Part shown: positions 1-5,420 of the stretch, piece after piece
Numbering within the stretch: the first letter of the stretch is position 1
Layout: each line of letters begins with the position of its first letter
Origin: Bacteroidetes bacterium 4572_112
GTDB taxonomy: Bacteria; Bacteroidota; Bacteroidia; Bacteroidales; UBA1556
Assembly (NCBI GenBank): GCA_002254285.1
Contig: NIUZ01000119.1
Coordinates: forward strand, 1-6,178
DNA length: 6,178 bases
Direction of reading: 5' to 3'
Made by a program: the position numbers and the translations under genes
The notes under the pieces: generated by a model
What the model was told of the DNA's origin: nothing
What the model saw: the letters and a program-made list of their open reading frames with translations, nothing else
Database searches by the model: none

Positions 1-5
1 TATAG

Positions 6-152
6 TCATATGACAAGTGCTGCTCCTTCTTTCCCAATTAGTATTACTTCAGGTATCAGATTTGGAGTGCTATTTAAATAGTCCAAAGAATGTATTAATT
101 TCTTGTATCTAATCAGTGTAGATTGAAATGTATAAATAATCGTAATTATCAT
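6..152 (-). CDS. Doubtful small ORF, 48 codons, hypothetical
   Basis: A frame opens with ATG at 150-152 and ends with TGA at 6-8. The predicted 48-residue peptide is rich in I, L and T in its first half and ends in LIGKEGAALVI. I recognise no family. The start lies directly beside the 153-178 hairpin, whose right side on this strand contains GGAG three bases before the ATG, which is too close for a normal ribosome site. The frame runs across one arm of the 15-bp inverted repeat at 109-123, so it may be an accident of the repeat element or the tail of a decayed gene. Its amino-acid mix is protein-like, which is the only argument for it. Confidence 0.18.
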   Translation of the reverse strand: MIITIIYTFQSTLIRYKKLIHSLDYLNSTPNLIPEVILIGKEGAALVI

Positions 153-178
153 TAGCTCCGCCCTTTAGGGTGGAGCTA
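153..178. repeat. GC-rich hairpin, IS200/REP-like
   Basis: TAGCTCCGCCC (153-163) can pair with GGGTGGAGCTA (168-178) around the loop TTTA, giving 11 pairs including one G-U. It is much more GC-rich than its surroundings and has no T-tract after it on either strand, so it does not look like a terminator. Compact GC-rich hairpins of this type occur at the ends of IS200/IS605 elements and in REP-type repeats. That link is by resemblance only, because no transposase is visible. Confidence 0.5.
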
Positions 179-203
179 TGAAAGCAGTATGGACCTGTTT
201 TGG

Positions 204-234
204 CGTAATTTTTGCATTTTCCGCAAAAATTATG
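204..234. repeat. AT-rich hairpin
   Basis: TAATTTTTGC (206-215) and GCAAAAATTA (223-232) form a perfect 10-bp stem with the seven-base loop ATTTTCC. A G-T wobble (205/233) and a C-G pair (204/234) extend it to 12 pairs. It lies 25 bases after the GC-rich hairpin and inside the same inverted-repeat pair, so the two probably belong to one element. Confidence 0.5.
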
Positions 235-421
235 ACAAAATAATTAATATATATATCACATTATCAGTTATATATCTACACTGATTAGTAACAATTTCTT
301 TAAATAATACTTGCTAAAGTATCCATCATTTCATAATTCTTATTATCAGCACAGATAAGCTATACTTTAGTTTTATAGCTTAAATGAGTATGCTTACAAT
401 CAGCAGATAATTATATAAACA

Positions 422-453
422 AAAAAAGCGAAGCCATAAGGCTTCGCTTTTTT
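422..453 (-). terminator. Strong intrinsic terminator, works in both directions
   Basis: Bases 422-435 pair perfectly with 440-453 (14 bp) around the loop ATAA. The GC core is GCGAAGCC/GGCTTCGC, flanked by A and T runs. Read leftwards it ends in a U-tract and closes the TAXI gene, whose stop codon is 20 bases away. The symmetric runs would also stop transcription coming from the left. Confidence 0.9.
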
Positions 454-473
454 AATAAAATATTTTCTATTCT

Positions 474-1553
474 CTATTTGAATATACTTTGAGTTGGCTC
501 ATAAAAATCCCAATCGATTTCAGCTTCATTAGCTGCTTTAGCACTGAATACTTCTTTCCAATTAGGGTGAATATTTGCATCATCTTTATGGCTATATACA
601 ACTTGCATAAGCTTCACAATATCAGCTTTAGTCTCTTCAGTTTGACCGTTGATATCAGTAACTAATAATGAACGTACAGCATAAGTAGGAACATCAGCTG
701 TTAGCCATTTTTTATAATCTGATTGCTTAATTGTTGACTTAGTATAAGTAGCATCTAAATCCTTAACTCCTTTTGTAGGATTCAATGGAATTAATGTAAT
801 TCTATCACGCATTTGCTTCGACATTCCTGTGAAGTTTGATACTGGATCAGCACCTACATAAAAGAAAGCATCGATACGACCTGATAAAAGAGCTTTAAGA
901 GCTTTATCATAAGGAATCTCAATATCTTGCCACTTCATCTTAGTAATCTCTTTAATGTACTGAGCTGTGATGTTTGTTCCTTGTAAAGAAGATCCTATAG
1001 CAACTTTCTTACCTTTAAGGTCATCATAGTTTTTAATAGCACCTTTTTCTTCACTTTTAAGAGCTACAATATGTATTTGCTCTAAACCCATAGGTAAAAT
1101 CACTTTAATACTTTCTGATTTCTTATATGTACGAGTCAAATCTTTCATTGATTCGTATAATAATACGTCATACTGTAAAAATGCTAAGTCTGTATTAGAC
1201 TTGATAATTCTTAAGAAGTTATAATAACTACCTTCTGAATCTCTAACTTGTAAAAAATCTAAAGTATCACCTGTAGAAACTTGTTCTGCAATCATTGATG
1301 TATCACCATATTCGTCAACAATAGGCTTACCGTCTTTCATCTCTACTACTAATTCGCCTTCCTGATATGATGGAGTACCTAATGTTAATCGCGACATTTT
1401 TTGCATGTCTTTTGCCATTTCATAATTAGAGCCGCCTTCAAAACCTGATACGATAAGTAGTTTTGGCGCTACATACTCTTGTGCGAATACAGAAGCAGCC
1501 ATTGCTGTCATTAGCACTATCAATGATAAAGTAATCTTTAGTTGTTTAATCAT
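474..1553 (-). CDS. TAXI-family (TRAP-associated) extracytoplasmic solute-binding protein
   Basis: This is a 359-residue secreted protein. Residues 1-24 form a signal peptide: a K-containing start, a hydrophobic stretch, and a VFA-Q site for signal peptidase I. The mature part has the layout of TAXI proteins, which are periplasmic binding proteins with two lobes: GFEGGSNYEMA (37-47) in the first ligand loop, NTDLAFLQYDVL (120-131), DDLKGKKVAIGSSLQGT (177-193) as the second ligand-loop motif, and ALLSGRIDAFFYVGADP (221-237). Between the first two motifs, a charged segment (about 60-108) looks longer than in typical members.

TAXI proteins normally deliver a substrate to a fused DctQM membrane subunit, and no such gene is in the window. 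The gene lies 72 bases downstream of a potassium-channel gene on the same strand and ends at a strong terminator. The ATG at 1551-1553 is the only start that keeps the signal peptide. The ligand cannot be read from the sequence. Confidence 0.85.
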   Translation of the reverse strand: MIKQLKITLSLIVLMTAMAASVFAQEYVAPKLLIVSGFEGGSNYEMAKDMQKMSRLTLGTPSYQEGELVVEMKDGKPIVDEYGDTSMIAEQVSTGDTLDFLQVRDSEGSYYNFLRIIKSNTDLAFLQYDVLLYESMKDLTRTYKKSESIKVILPMGLEQIHIVALKSEEKGAIKNYDDLKGKKVAIGSSLQGTNITAQYIKEITKMKWQDIEIPYDKALKALLSGRIDAFFYVGADPVSNFTGMSKQMRDRITLIPLNPTKGVKDLDATYTKSTIKQSDYKKWLTADVPTYAVRSLLVTDINGQTEETKADIVKLMQVVYSHKDDANIHPNWKEVFSAKAANEAEIDWDFYEPTQSIFK

Positions 1554-1593
1554 TTCTATAAATTTTAGTTATAACATTTTCGATTTTAAAAAG

Positions 1594-1601
1594 CAAATAT
1601 A
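1594..1601 (-). promoter_or_regulatory. Possible -7 promoter box for the TAXI gene
   Basis: Read on the minus strand this is TATATTTG, a match to the Bacteroidetes -7 consensus TAnnTTTG. It lies about 40 bases before the start codon. No TTTG is seen at the -33 position, so the TAXI gene may instead be read mainly through from the channel gene. Confidence 0.35.
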
Positions 1602-1625
1602 TAATAAATTAAGTTAATTTTTACA

Positions 1626-2687
1626 TTAAAATTTTCCCTCACTTATTCCAAAAAGCTTTTCTACTCTTTTTTTCTTTTTACCTGACACCATAACAATGAG
1701 GTAATCACCAAGTTCTATAACTGTTTCGGAGCGCGCATTTACCAATAACTCAGCATGCCCTCCATTATTGTCGTGCTTGCTAATACCAAGTAAAACAATA
1801 TTATACTTAAGTTTAAGCTTTACAAAAGCATCATCGTAATTCTTATTTAAAAATGGGTTCTTTTCGGTAACTAAATACTGCTGATTATCAAAATCCTCAT
1901 CATGTACAGCAGCACCTAACAAATCAATATTTAGCTTAGCTACATCAGGTTCAAAAACATAACTAGCAACAAGCTTAGAGGCAATTTCATTACGAGCAAC
2001 AACATATTTTACTCCCGCAGTAAGGAAAGTATCATGCAGCTTATGATTTTTTATTGCAACTACAATATTTGGTTTAGGATATCTTTTTTTGAAATTTATT
2101 ACATATAAAAGTGCTGCTGTATCTTCCTCAAATCCCAAGAATACTTCAGATGCCATATCTGGGTTTGTTTTTGAAATTGATTCCAAATTATCGTAATCAG
2201 CATAAAGCACAAAAATGCTTTTCTTATCGTAAAGATTATAAATAAGCTCTACATCATCCTTTCGATTTGTTACGATAGCAACCTTTCGAGAAGCATGAAG
2301 AACCTCATTAACAACCATATGACTAAAATCATTCCAACCAATGCAAACAATATGATTTTCGAACTTAGTCCCTCTATAACCTAATTTATTTTCCTCAATC
2401 ATGGTAGAAATATTTGTTGACATACTACTAATTAAAATACCTAATACTATTAAACTTGAAAAAATGAAAATATACCCTATCCCCTTGCCAATAAAAGATA
2501 CAGGAACTATATCGCCATACCCTACCGAAGTAATAGTTACTATCATATACCAGAATGCATCCGAAAATGAATGCACAGCAGAATCTGGATTATTGCTTTC
2601 AACAATTACCAATAATAAATCTAACATTAAAAAGAAAGCTATACTTATTGCTCCCCAAATTAAATATTTTTTAATTCTTTCGTCCAC
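1626..2687 (-). CDS. MthK-type two-helix potassium channel with cytoplasmic RCK (TrkA-N/TrkA-C) domains
   Basis: This 353-residue inner-membrane protein has a first membrane helix (about 9-29), a pore helix (about 41-52) and the selectivity filter S-V-G-Y-G-D (54-59) after T-I-T. A second membrane helix (about 65-88) follows. An RCK N-lobe then begins with HIVCIGWNDFS (112-122), which resembles the GW-containing start of the MthK RCK domain rather than a classic GxGxxG. A TrkA-C-like lobe fills about 253-336, including NPFLNKNYDDAFVKLKLKYN (277-296). The protein should assemble as a tetramer and gate K+ flow in response to a cytoplasmic ligand.

In my remembered alignment to MthK, the Ca2+-binding acids (D184, E210, E212) fall on G185, A211 and K213, so MthK-style calcium gating is unlikely. 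The start is GTG at 2685-2687. A stop lies four codons upstream, and the next Met (M21) would destroy the first helix. It is divergent from the TerB-like gene and upstream of the TAXI gene. Confidence 0.93.
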   Translation of the reverse strand: MDERIKKYLIWGAISIAFFLMLDLLLVIVESNNPDSAVHSFSDAFWYMIVTITSVGYGDIVPVSFIGKGIGYIFIFSSLIVLGILISSMSTNISTMIEENKLGYRGTKFENHIVCIGWNDFSHMVVNEVLHASRKVAIVTNRKDDVELIYNLYDKKSIFVLYADYDNLESISKTNPDMASEVFLGFEEDTAALLYVINFKKRYPKPNIVVAIKNHKLHDTFLTAGVKYVVARNEIASKLVASYVFEPDVAKLNIDLLGAAVHDEDFDNQQYLVTEKNPFLNKNYDDAFVKLKLKYNIVLLGISKHDNNGGHAELLVNARSETVIELGDYLIVMVSGKKKKRVEKLFGISEGKF

Positions 2688-2747
2688 TGTGATATTTTAG
2701 TATTCAAGCGGTAAATTTACAAAATAATATGATTTTTTTTACATTTA

Positions 2748-2779
2748 TTTAGTAAATAGTAAAATAAATCGTATATTTG
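2748..2779 (+). promoter_or_regulatory. Bacteroidetes-type promoter for the TerB-like gene
   Basis: TATATTTG at 2772-2779 fits the -7 consensus TAnnTTTG. A partial -33 element (TTTA, 2748-2751, against TTTG) lies 20 bases upstream, which is normal spacing. Transcription would begin near 2785, about 20 bases before the ATG. The same 118-bp intergenic region must also serve the divergent channel gene, for which only a weak minus-strand match (TTATTTTG, about 2720-2727) is seen. Confidence 0.5.
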
Positions 2780-2805
2780 GCACTCAAAATTTAAAATAAA
2801 ATCAC

Positions 2806-3198
2806 ATGGCAATTTCACTTAACTACAAATCAGGTCTATTATATTTATATTGGTTAATGTCTGGTGCAGACGGCAAAAAGAACTTTGACCCAAACGACCC
2901 TGAATGGCGCACAATGAAATTAATGCGCGAACACGAAAAAATTAACGATGATGACTTTAGCAATTTCATCAACTCTGATCTTGGCTCTGCAGATGAGCAG
3001 CTTGATATCGTTATGACTATTCTTAAAAAAGCATCCTATAAGGAAAAGGTAAGAGCTTTAGCATGGATGGACCTTGTAATGATAGCTGATGGCGATATTC
3101 ATAATAAAGAATATGAACTATACGTTAAGGTTCTTAAAAAATTCGATATAGACGAAGAAGATGTGAAAAAGGACAAAATATCTTTACCTTCTTTATAG
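2806..3198 (+). CDS. TerB-like small acidic helical protein
   Basis: This 130-residue soluble protein has no signal peptide or membrane segment and is rich in D, E and K. The second half, KVRALAWMDLVMIADGDIHN (81-100) followed by KEYEL and a helix to about 112, has the A-D-G-x-(I/V)-x3-E pattern of the TerB family, a helical fold with conserved acids near the N-termini of its helices. The first half has a similar YWLMSGADGKKNFDP segment (15-29), so the protein may be an internal repeat of a TerB half.

TerB proteins are linked to tellurite and stress resistance systems, but no other Ter gene is nearby, so no specific role can be assigned. It has its own promoter, is divergent from the K+ channel, and ends at a strong terminator. 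Confidence 0.65.
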   Translation: MAISLNYKSGLLYLYWLMSGADGKKNFDPNDPEWRTMKLMREHEKINDDDFSNFINSDLGSADEQLDIVMTILKKASYKEKVRALAWMDLVMIADGDIHNKEYELYVKVLKKFDIDEEDVKKDKISLPSL

Positions 3199-3258
3199 TA
3201 CCTTAAAATTAAAAAAACACAAAAATCCTTCATCTTTATTGTTGGTTTTTGAAATACT

Positions 3259-3298
3259 AAATGACCGTTATAAAAATTGTTTTATAACGGTCATTTTT
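3259..3298 (+). terminator. Intrinsic terminator after the TerB-like gene
   Basis: Bases 3261-3275 pair perfectly with 3280-3294 around the loop ATTG. Two A-T pairs extend the stem to 17 bp (3259-3296), and a short T-run follows. It separates the TerB-like gene from the glutamine synthetase transcription unit. Confidence 0.85.
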
Positions 3299-3324
3299 GT
3301 TATTGAGAATTATCATTTAGCTAC

Positions 3325-3340
3325 TGTTATTTAATTAACA
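3325..3340. promoter_or_regulatory. Candidate operator 1 upstream of glutamine synthetase
   Basis: TGTTATTTAATTAACA is a near-perfect palindrome of the form TGTTA-N6-TAACA, extended by one further C-G pair at 3324/3341. It differs from operator 2 at one base. It lies just upstream of the expected -33 region, a position from which an activator, or one half of a cooperative repressor, could act. It resembles Rex operators (TTGTTAA-N4-TTAACAA type) or a CRP/FNR-like 5-6-5 site. Confidence 0.55.
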
Positions 3341-3369
3341 GAAATGGTAATTACCTATGAGTATTTATA

Positions 3370-3377
3370 TACTTTTG
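3370..3377 (+). promoter_or_regulatory. Probable -7 promoter box of the glutamine synthetase gene
   Basis: TACTTTTG matches TAnnTTTG exactly, 35 bases before the ATG. No clear TTTG is present at the -33 position (about 3346-3350), as would fit a promoter that needs an activator. Its last two bases overlap operator 2. Confidence 0.5.
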
Positions 3378-3391
3378 TTATATAATTAACA
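3376..3391. promoter_or_regulatory. Candidate operator 2, overlapping the glutamine synthetase promoter
   Basis: TGTTATATAATTAACA is again TGTTA-N6-TAACA. It starts 51 bp after operator 1, close to five helical turns, so both sites would face the same side of the DNA. It overlaps the -7 box and the expected transcription start, which suits a repressor. Confidence 0.55.
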
Positions 3392-3412
3392 TAGTTATTA
3401 GAGACCAATATT

Positions 3413-4909
3413 ATGGCAAATACATATAGATTAAACCCAAATATAATATCTTCGTATCTTAAAAAAGATTCTAAAGATTTTACTCGTAACGACATCATTA
3501 CCTTCATTATAGACAATGAAGTGAAGATGGTGAATTTTCATTATGTTGCTGATGATGGCAGATTAAAAACATTAAATTTTGTAATTAATTCGGAACAACA
3601 TTTACAAGAAATTCTCACCTCTGGAGAAAGAGTTGACGGATCAAGTTTATTTGCACATATTCAAGCTGGAGAAAGTGATCTTTATGTAATTCCTCGTTAT
3701 AGAACTGCTTTTATAAATCCTTTTGCAGAAGTAGCTACTATAGACCTACTTTGTACATTTTTTACCAAAGAAGGAAAACCACTAGAAAGCGGCCCTGATT
3801 ACATACTTCATAAAGCAGCAACTGCTCTTAAAACTCAAAAAGGATTTGACTTTCAAGCAATGGGTGAGCTCGAATATTATGTTATTAGTGATAAGGAAGA
3901 TTTATTTGCTACAAATGATCAAGCAGGATATCAGGAGTCATATCCTTTTAATAAAATGAAAAATTTCAGAACAAAAGCAATGCAACTGATTTCGCAATGT
4001 GGTGGACAGATAAAATATGGTCATTCTGAAGTTGGCAATTTTGTATTGGATAATAAAAATTATGAGCAAAACGAAATAGAATTTCTTGCATGCGATGTAG
4101 AATCTGCTGCCGACCAATTAATTATTGCAAAATGGATAATCAGACAACTTGCTTTCGAATATGATTTGAGTGTAACATTTGCACCAAAAATTACTGAAGG
4201 CAAAGCTGGTAGTGGACTACATATTCATACTCGCCTACTGAAAGATGGCAAAAATGTAATGATAGAGAATCATAAAATTAGTGATACTGCAAAAAAAGTA
4301 ATTGCTGGTTATATTGATTTGGCACCAAGCCTAACAGCTTTTGGTAATACAAATCCTACTTCATATTTTAGATTGGTACCTCATCAGGAAGCACCAACAA
4401 CTATCTGCTGGGGCGATAGAAACCGCTCAGTATTAGTACGAGTACCACTAGGCTGGACTGGTACTAACGATATGTCAAAAATTATAAACCCCAAAGAGAA
4501 TATAAACAATACCGATTTCTCATATAAGCAAACAGTAGAATATAGAGCTGCTGATGGCTCGGCAAATATTTACCATCTGATGGCAGGCCTTTGCTTAGCA
4601 GCATTGCATGGCTTAGAAATGGAAAACGCGCTAACAATTGCCAAGGACACTTATGTGGACATAAATATATTTGACGATCACAGCGCTGACGATAAACTAA
4701 ACGTACTACCCGACTCTTGTCATCAGGCTGGATTGGCAATTCAAAATCAGAAAAACGTTCTTTTGAAACATAAAATATTTACAGATAACCTATTGGACTG
4801 CATAAGTCATAACCTTAAAGAATATAATGACCAAAACCTTAGAACAGAAATAAGTACAAACAAAGACCTATTAAACAAATTAGTACATGAACATTTCCAT
4901 TGCGGATAA
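3413..4909 (+). CDS. glnA: Glutamine synthetase (GSI-like, apparently not adenylylated)
   Basis: This 498-residue cytoplasmic enzyme makes glutamine from glutamate, ammonia and ATP. Catalytic signatures appear in order: VDGSS (74-78, beta-grasp domain), GELEYY (151-156, metal ligands E152 and E154), HSEVG (204-208) with QNEIEF (219-224), GSGLHIH (266-272, H270), NRSVLVRVP (337-345, R338 and R343), and EYRAADGSAN (377-386, E377 and R379). All key metal and substrate residues of the GSI family seem present.

It is longer than a standard GSI (about 440-470 residues). The adenylylation motif N-L-Y-D-L-P is replaced by N-I-F-D-D (418-422), with Phe where the modified Tyr would be, so activity is probably controlled by expression or feedback. 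Two palindromic operator candidates lie upstream. No terminator with a GC stem separates it from the NuoE-type gene 48 bases downstream, so partial co-transcription is possible. The ATG at 3413 fits the usual N-terminal length. Confidence 0.95.
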   Translation: MANTYRLNPNIISSYLKKDSKDFTRNDIITFIIDNEVKMVNFHYVADDGRLKTLNFVINSEQHLQEILTSGERVDGSSLFAHIQAGESDLYVIPRYRTAFINPFAEVATIDLLCTFFTKEGKPLESGPDYILHKAATALKTQKGFDFQAMGELEYYVISDKEDLFATNDQAGYQESYPFNKMKNFRTKAMQLISQCGGQIKYGHSEVGNFVLDNKNYEQNEIEFLACDVESAADQLIIAKWIIRQLAFEYDLSVTFAPKITEGKAGSGLHIHTRLLKDGKNVMIENHKISDTAKKVIAGYIDLAPSLTAFGNTNPTSYFRLVPHQEAPTTICWGDRNRSVLVRVPLGWTGTNDMSKIINPKENINNTDFSYKQTVEYRAADGSANIYHLMAGLCLAALHGLEMENALTIAKDTYVDINIFDDHSADDKLNVLPDSCHQAGLAIQNQKNVLLKHKIFTDNLLDCISHNLKEYNDQNLRTEISTNKDLLNKLVHEHFHCG

Positions 4910-4924
4910 TTTTATAAAATTAAT

Positions 4925-4940
4925 TGTTAATATTATAACA
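4925..4940. promoter_or_regulatory. Candidate operator 3 upstream of the NuoE/HydC-type gene
   Basis: TGTTAATATTATAACA is the third TGTTA-N6-TAACA site, ending 17 bases before the ATG. With one more base on the left, the half-site TTGTTAA matches the left half of the Rex consensus exactly. A weak -7-like box (TAATTTTA, 4907-4914) would place the start of transcription at or just before the site, which fits repression. The site also overlaps a weak all-AT hairpin (4912-4923 with 4927-4938, one mismatch). Confidence 0.5.
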
Positions 4941-4957
4941 TAAAAAAAGACTTAATA

Positions 4958-5419
4958 ATGAACAATTCACAAGAAATATTTGATAAGTATAATAAAGCTA
5001 CAGCTGACGATTTAATACCAATACTGCAAGACATACAGGCAGACAATGGTTTTTTATCTGAAACATCGGTACGCGAGGTTTCAGAATTCTTAAAGCTACC
5101 ATCATCAAGAGTGTATGGCGTAGCAACTTTCTACAATCAGTTTAGATTTTCGCCAGTTGGCAAATATCACATTAGCGTATGTAGAGGTACAGCATGCCAC
5201 GTATTGGGCTCAGCCACAGTACTACAAGAGATGGAGAAAATTCTAAAGATAAAAGCAGGAAGCACCTCGCGCGACGGGCTATTTAGTATAGAAGTAGTTG
5301 CATGTATTGGCGCTTGTGGCTTGGCTCCTGTAATTAGTATTAATGGAGAGTTTCACGCCAAAGTTACAACAGAATCTTTAAAAGGAATTATTGAAGAATA
5401 TCGCAAAAAAGAAGACTAA
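4958..5419 (+). CDS. hydC: NuoE/HydC-type [2Fe-2S] thioredoxin-like subunit (NADH-linked hydrogenase or related oxidoreductase)
   Basis: This 153-residue cytoplasmic protein has a helical N-terminal part (about 1-60, including GVATFYNQFRF at 54-64) and a thioredoxin-like ferredoxin domain. Its four cluster ligands are C75-x4-C80 (CRGTACHVLG) and C116-x3-C120 (CIGACGLAP), the standard NuoE spacing. The protein passes electrons between the FMN subunit and its partners.

The next gene, one base downstream, is the matching NuoF-type subunit, so the two form one operon. Complex I of Bacteroidetes generally lacks NuoE, F and G, and the partner has hydrogenase-type motifs, so I prefer a HydABC/Hnd-like [FeFe]-hydrogenase role. 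An NAD-linked formate dehydrogenase or another NADH oxidoreductase remains possible because the catalytic subunit is outside the window. Confidence 0.9.
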   Translation: MNNSQEIFDKYNKATADDLIPILQDIQADNGFLSETSVREVSEFLKLPSSRVYGVATFYNQFRFSPVGKYHISVCRGTACHVLGSATVLQEMEKILKIKAGSTSRDGLFSIEVVACIGACGLAPVISINGEFHAKVTTESLKGIIEEYRKKED

Positions 5420-5420
5420 T

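Larger units (their letters stand above)
109..288. repeat. Inverted-repeat-bounded element with two internal hairpins (possible MITE-like or IS remnant)
   Basis: CTAATCAGTGTAGAT at 109-123 is the exact reverse complement of 274-288. The two arms enclose 150 bases that contain two further hairpins (153-178 and 204-234) and no credible gene. Some weak similarity continues outside the arms: 103-106 pairs with 291-294, again in inverted sense. Terminal inverted repeats around a short non-coding core suggest a non-autonomous element or the remnant of one. No clear target-site duplication is visible outside the arms, so mobility is inferred only. Confidence 0.45.
153..473. other. Non-coding stretch left of the TAXI gene
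   Basis: No convincing coding frame is visible on either strand. Besides the repeat element and the terminator described separately, it holds a 9-bp stem, TAAGCTATA (356-364) with TATAGCTTA (374-382), and a competing 9-bp inverted repeat, CTAAAGTAT (314-322) with ATACTTTAG (362-370). These two share bases 362-364 and could not form together. No tRNA or rRNA features are seen. Confidence 0.5.

Noticed and set aside
1..473. CRISPR array or tRNA in the left non-coding stretch
   Set aside because: There are no regularly spaced direct repeats and no cloverleaf or T-loop sequence; the repeats are inverted pairs only.
2625..2627. Internal Met (M21) as start of the K+ channel
   Set aside because: It would remove most of the first membrane helix; the GTG at 2685-2687 gives a complete two-helix pore.
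2401..2700. Plus-strand open frame of 99 codons opposite the K+ channel N-terminus
   Set aside because: It is fully antisense to a clear channel gene whose membrane helices make the opposite strand open and hydrophobic; it matches no family and has no promoter.
4482..4739. Minus-strand open frame of 85 codons inside glnA
   Set aside because: It lies opposite the conserved C-terminal half of glutamine synthetase and matches no family.
4912..4938. Hairpin between glnA and hydC as a terminator
   Set aside because: The 12-pair stem consists only of A-T pairs, has one mismatch and no GC core, and overlaps the palindromic operator candidate; termination would be weak at best.
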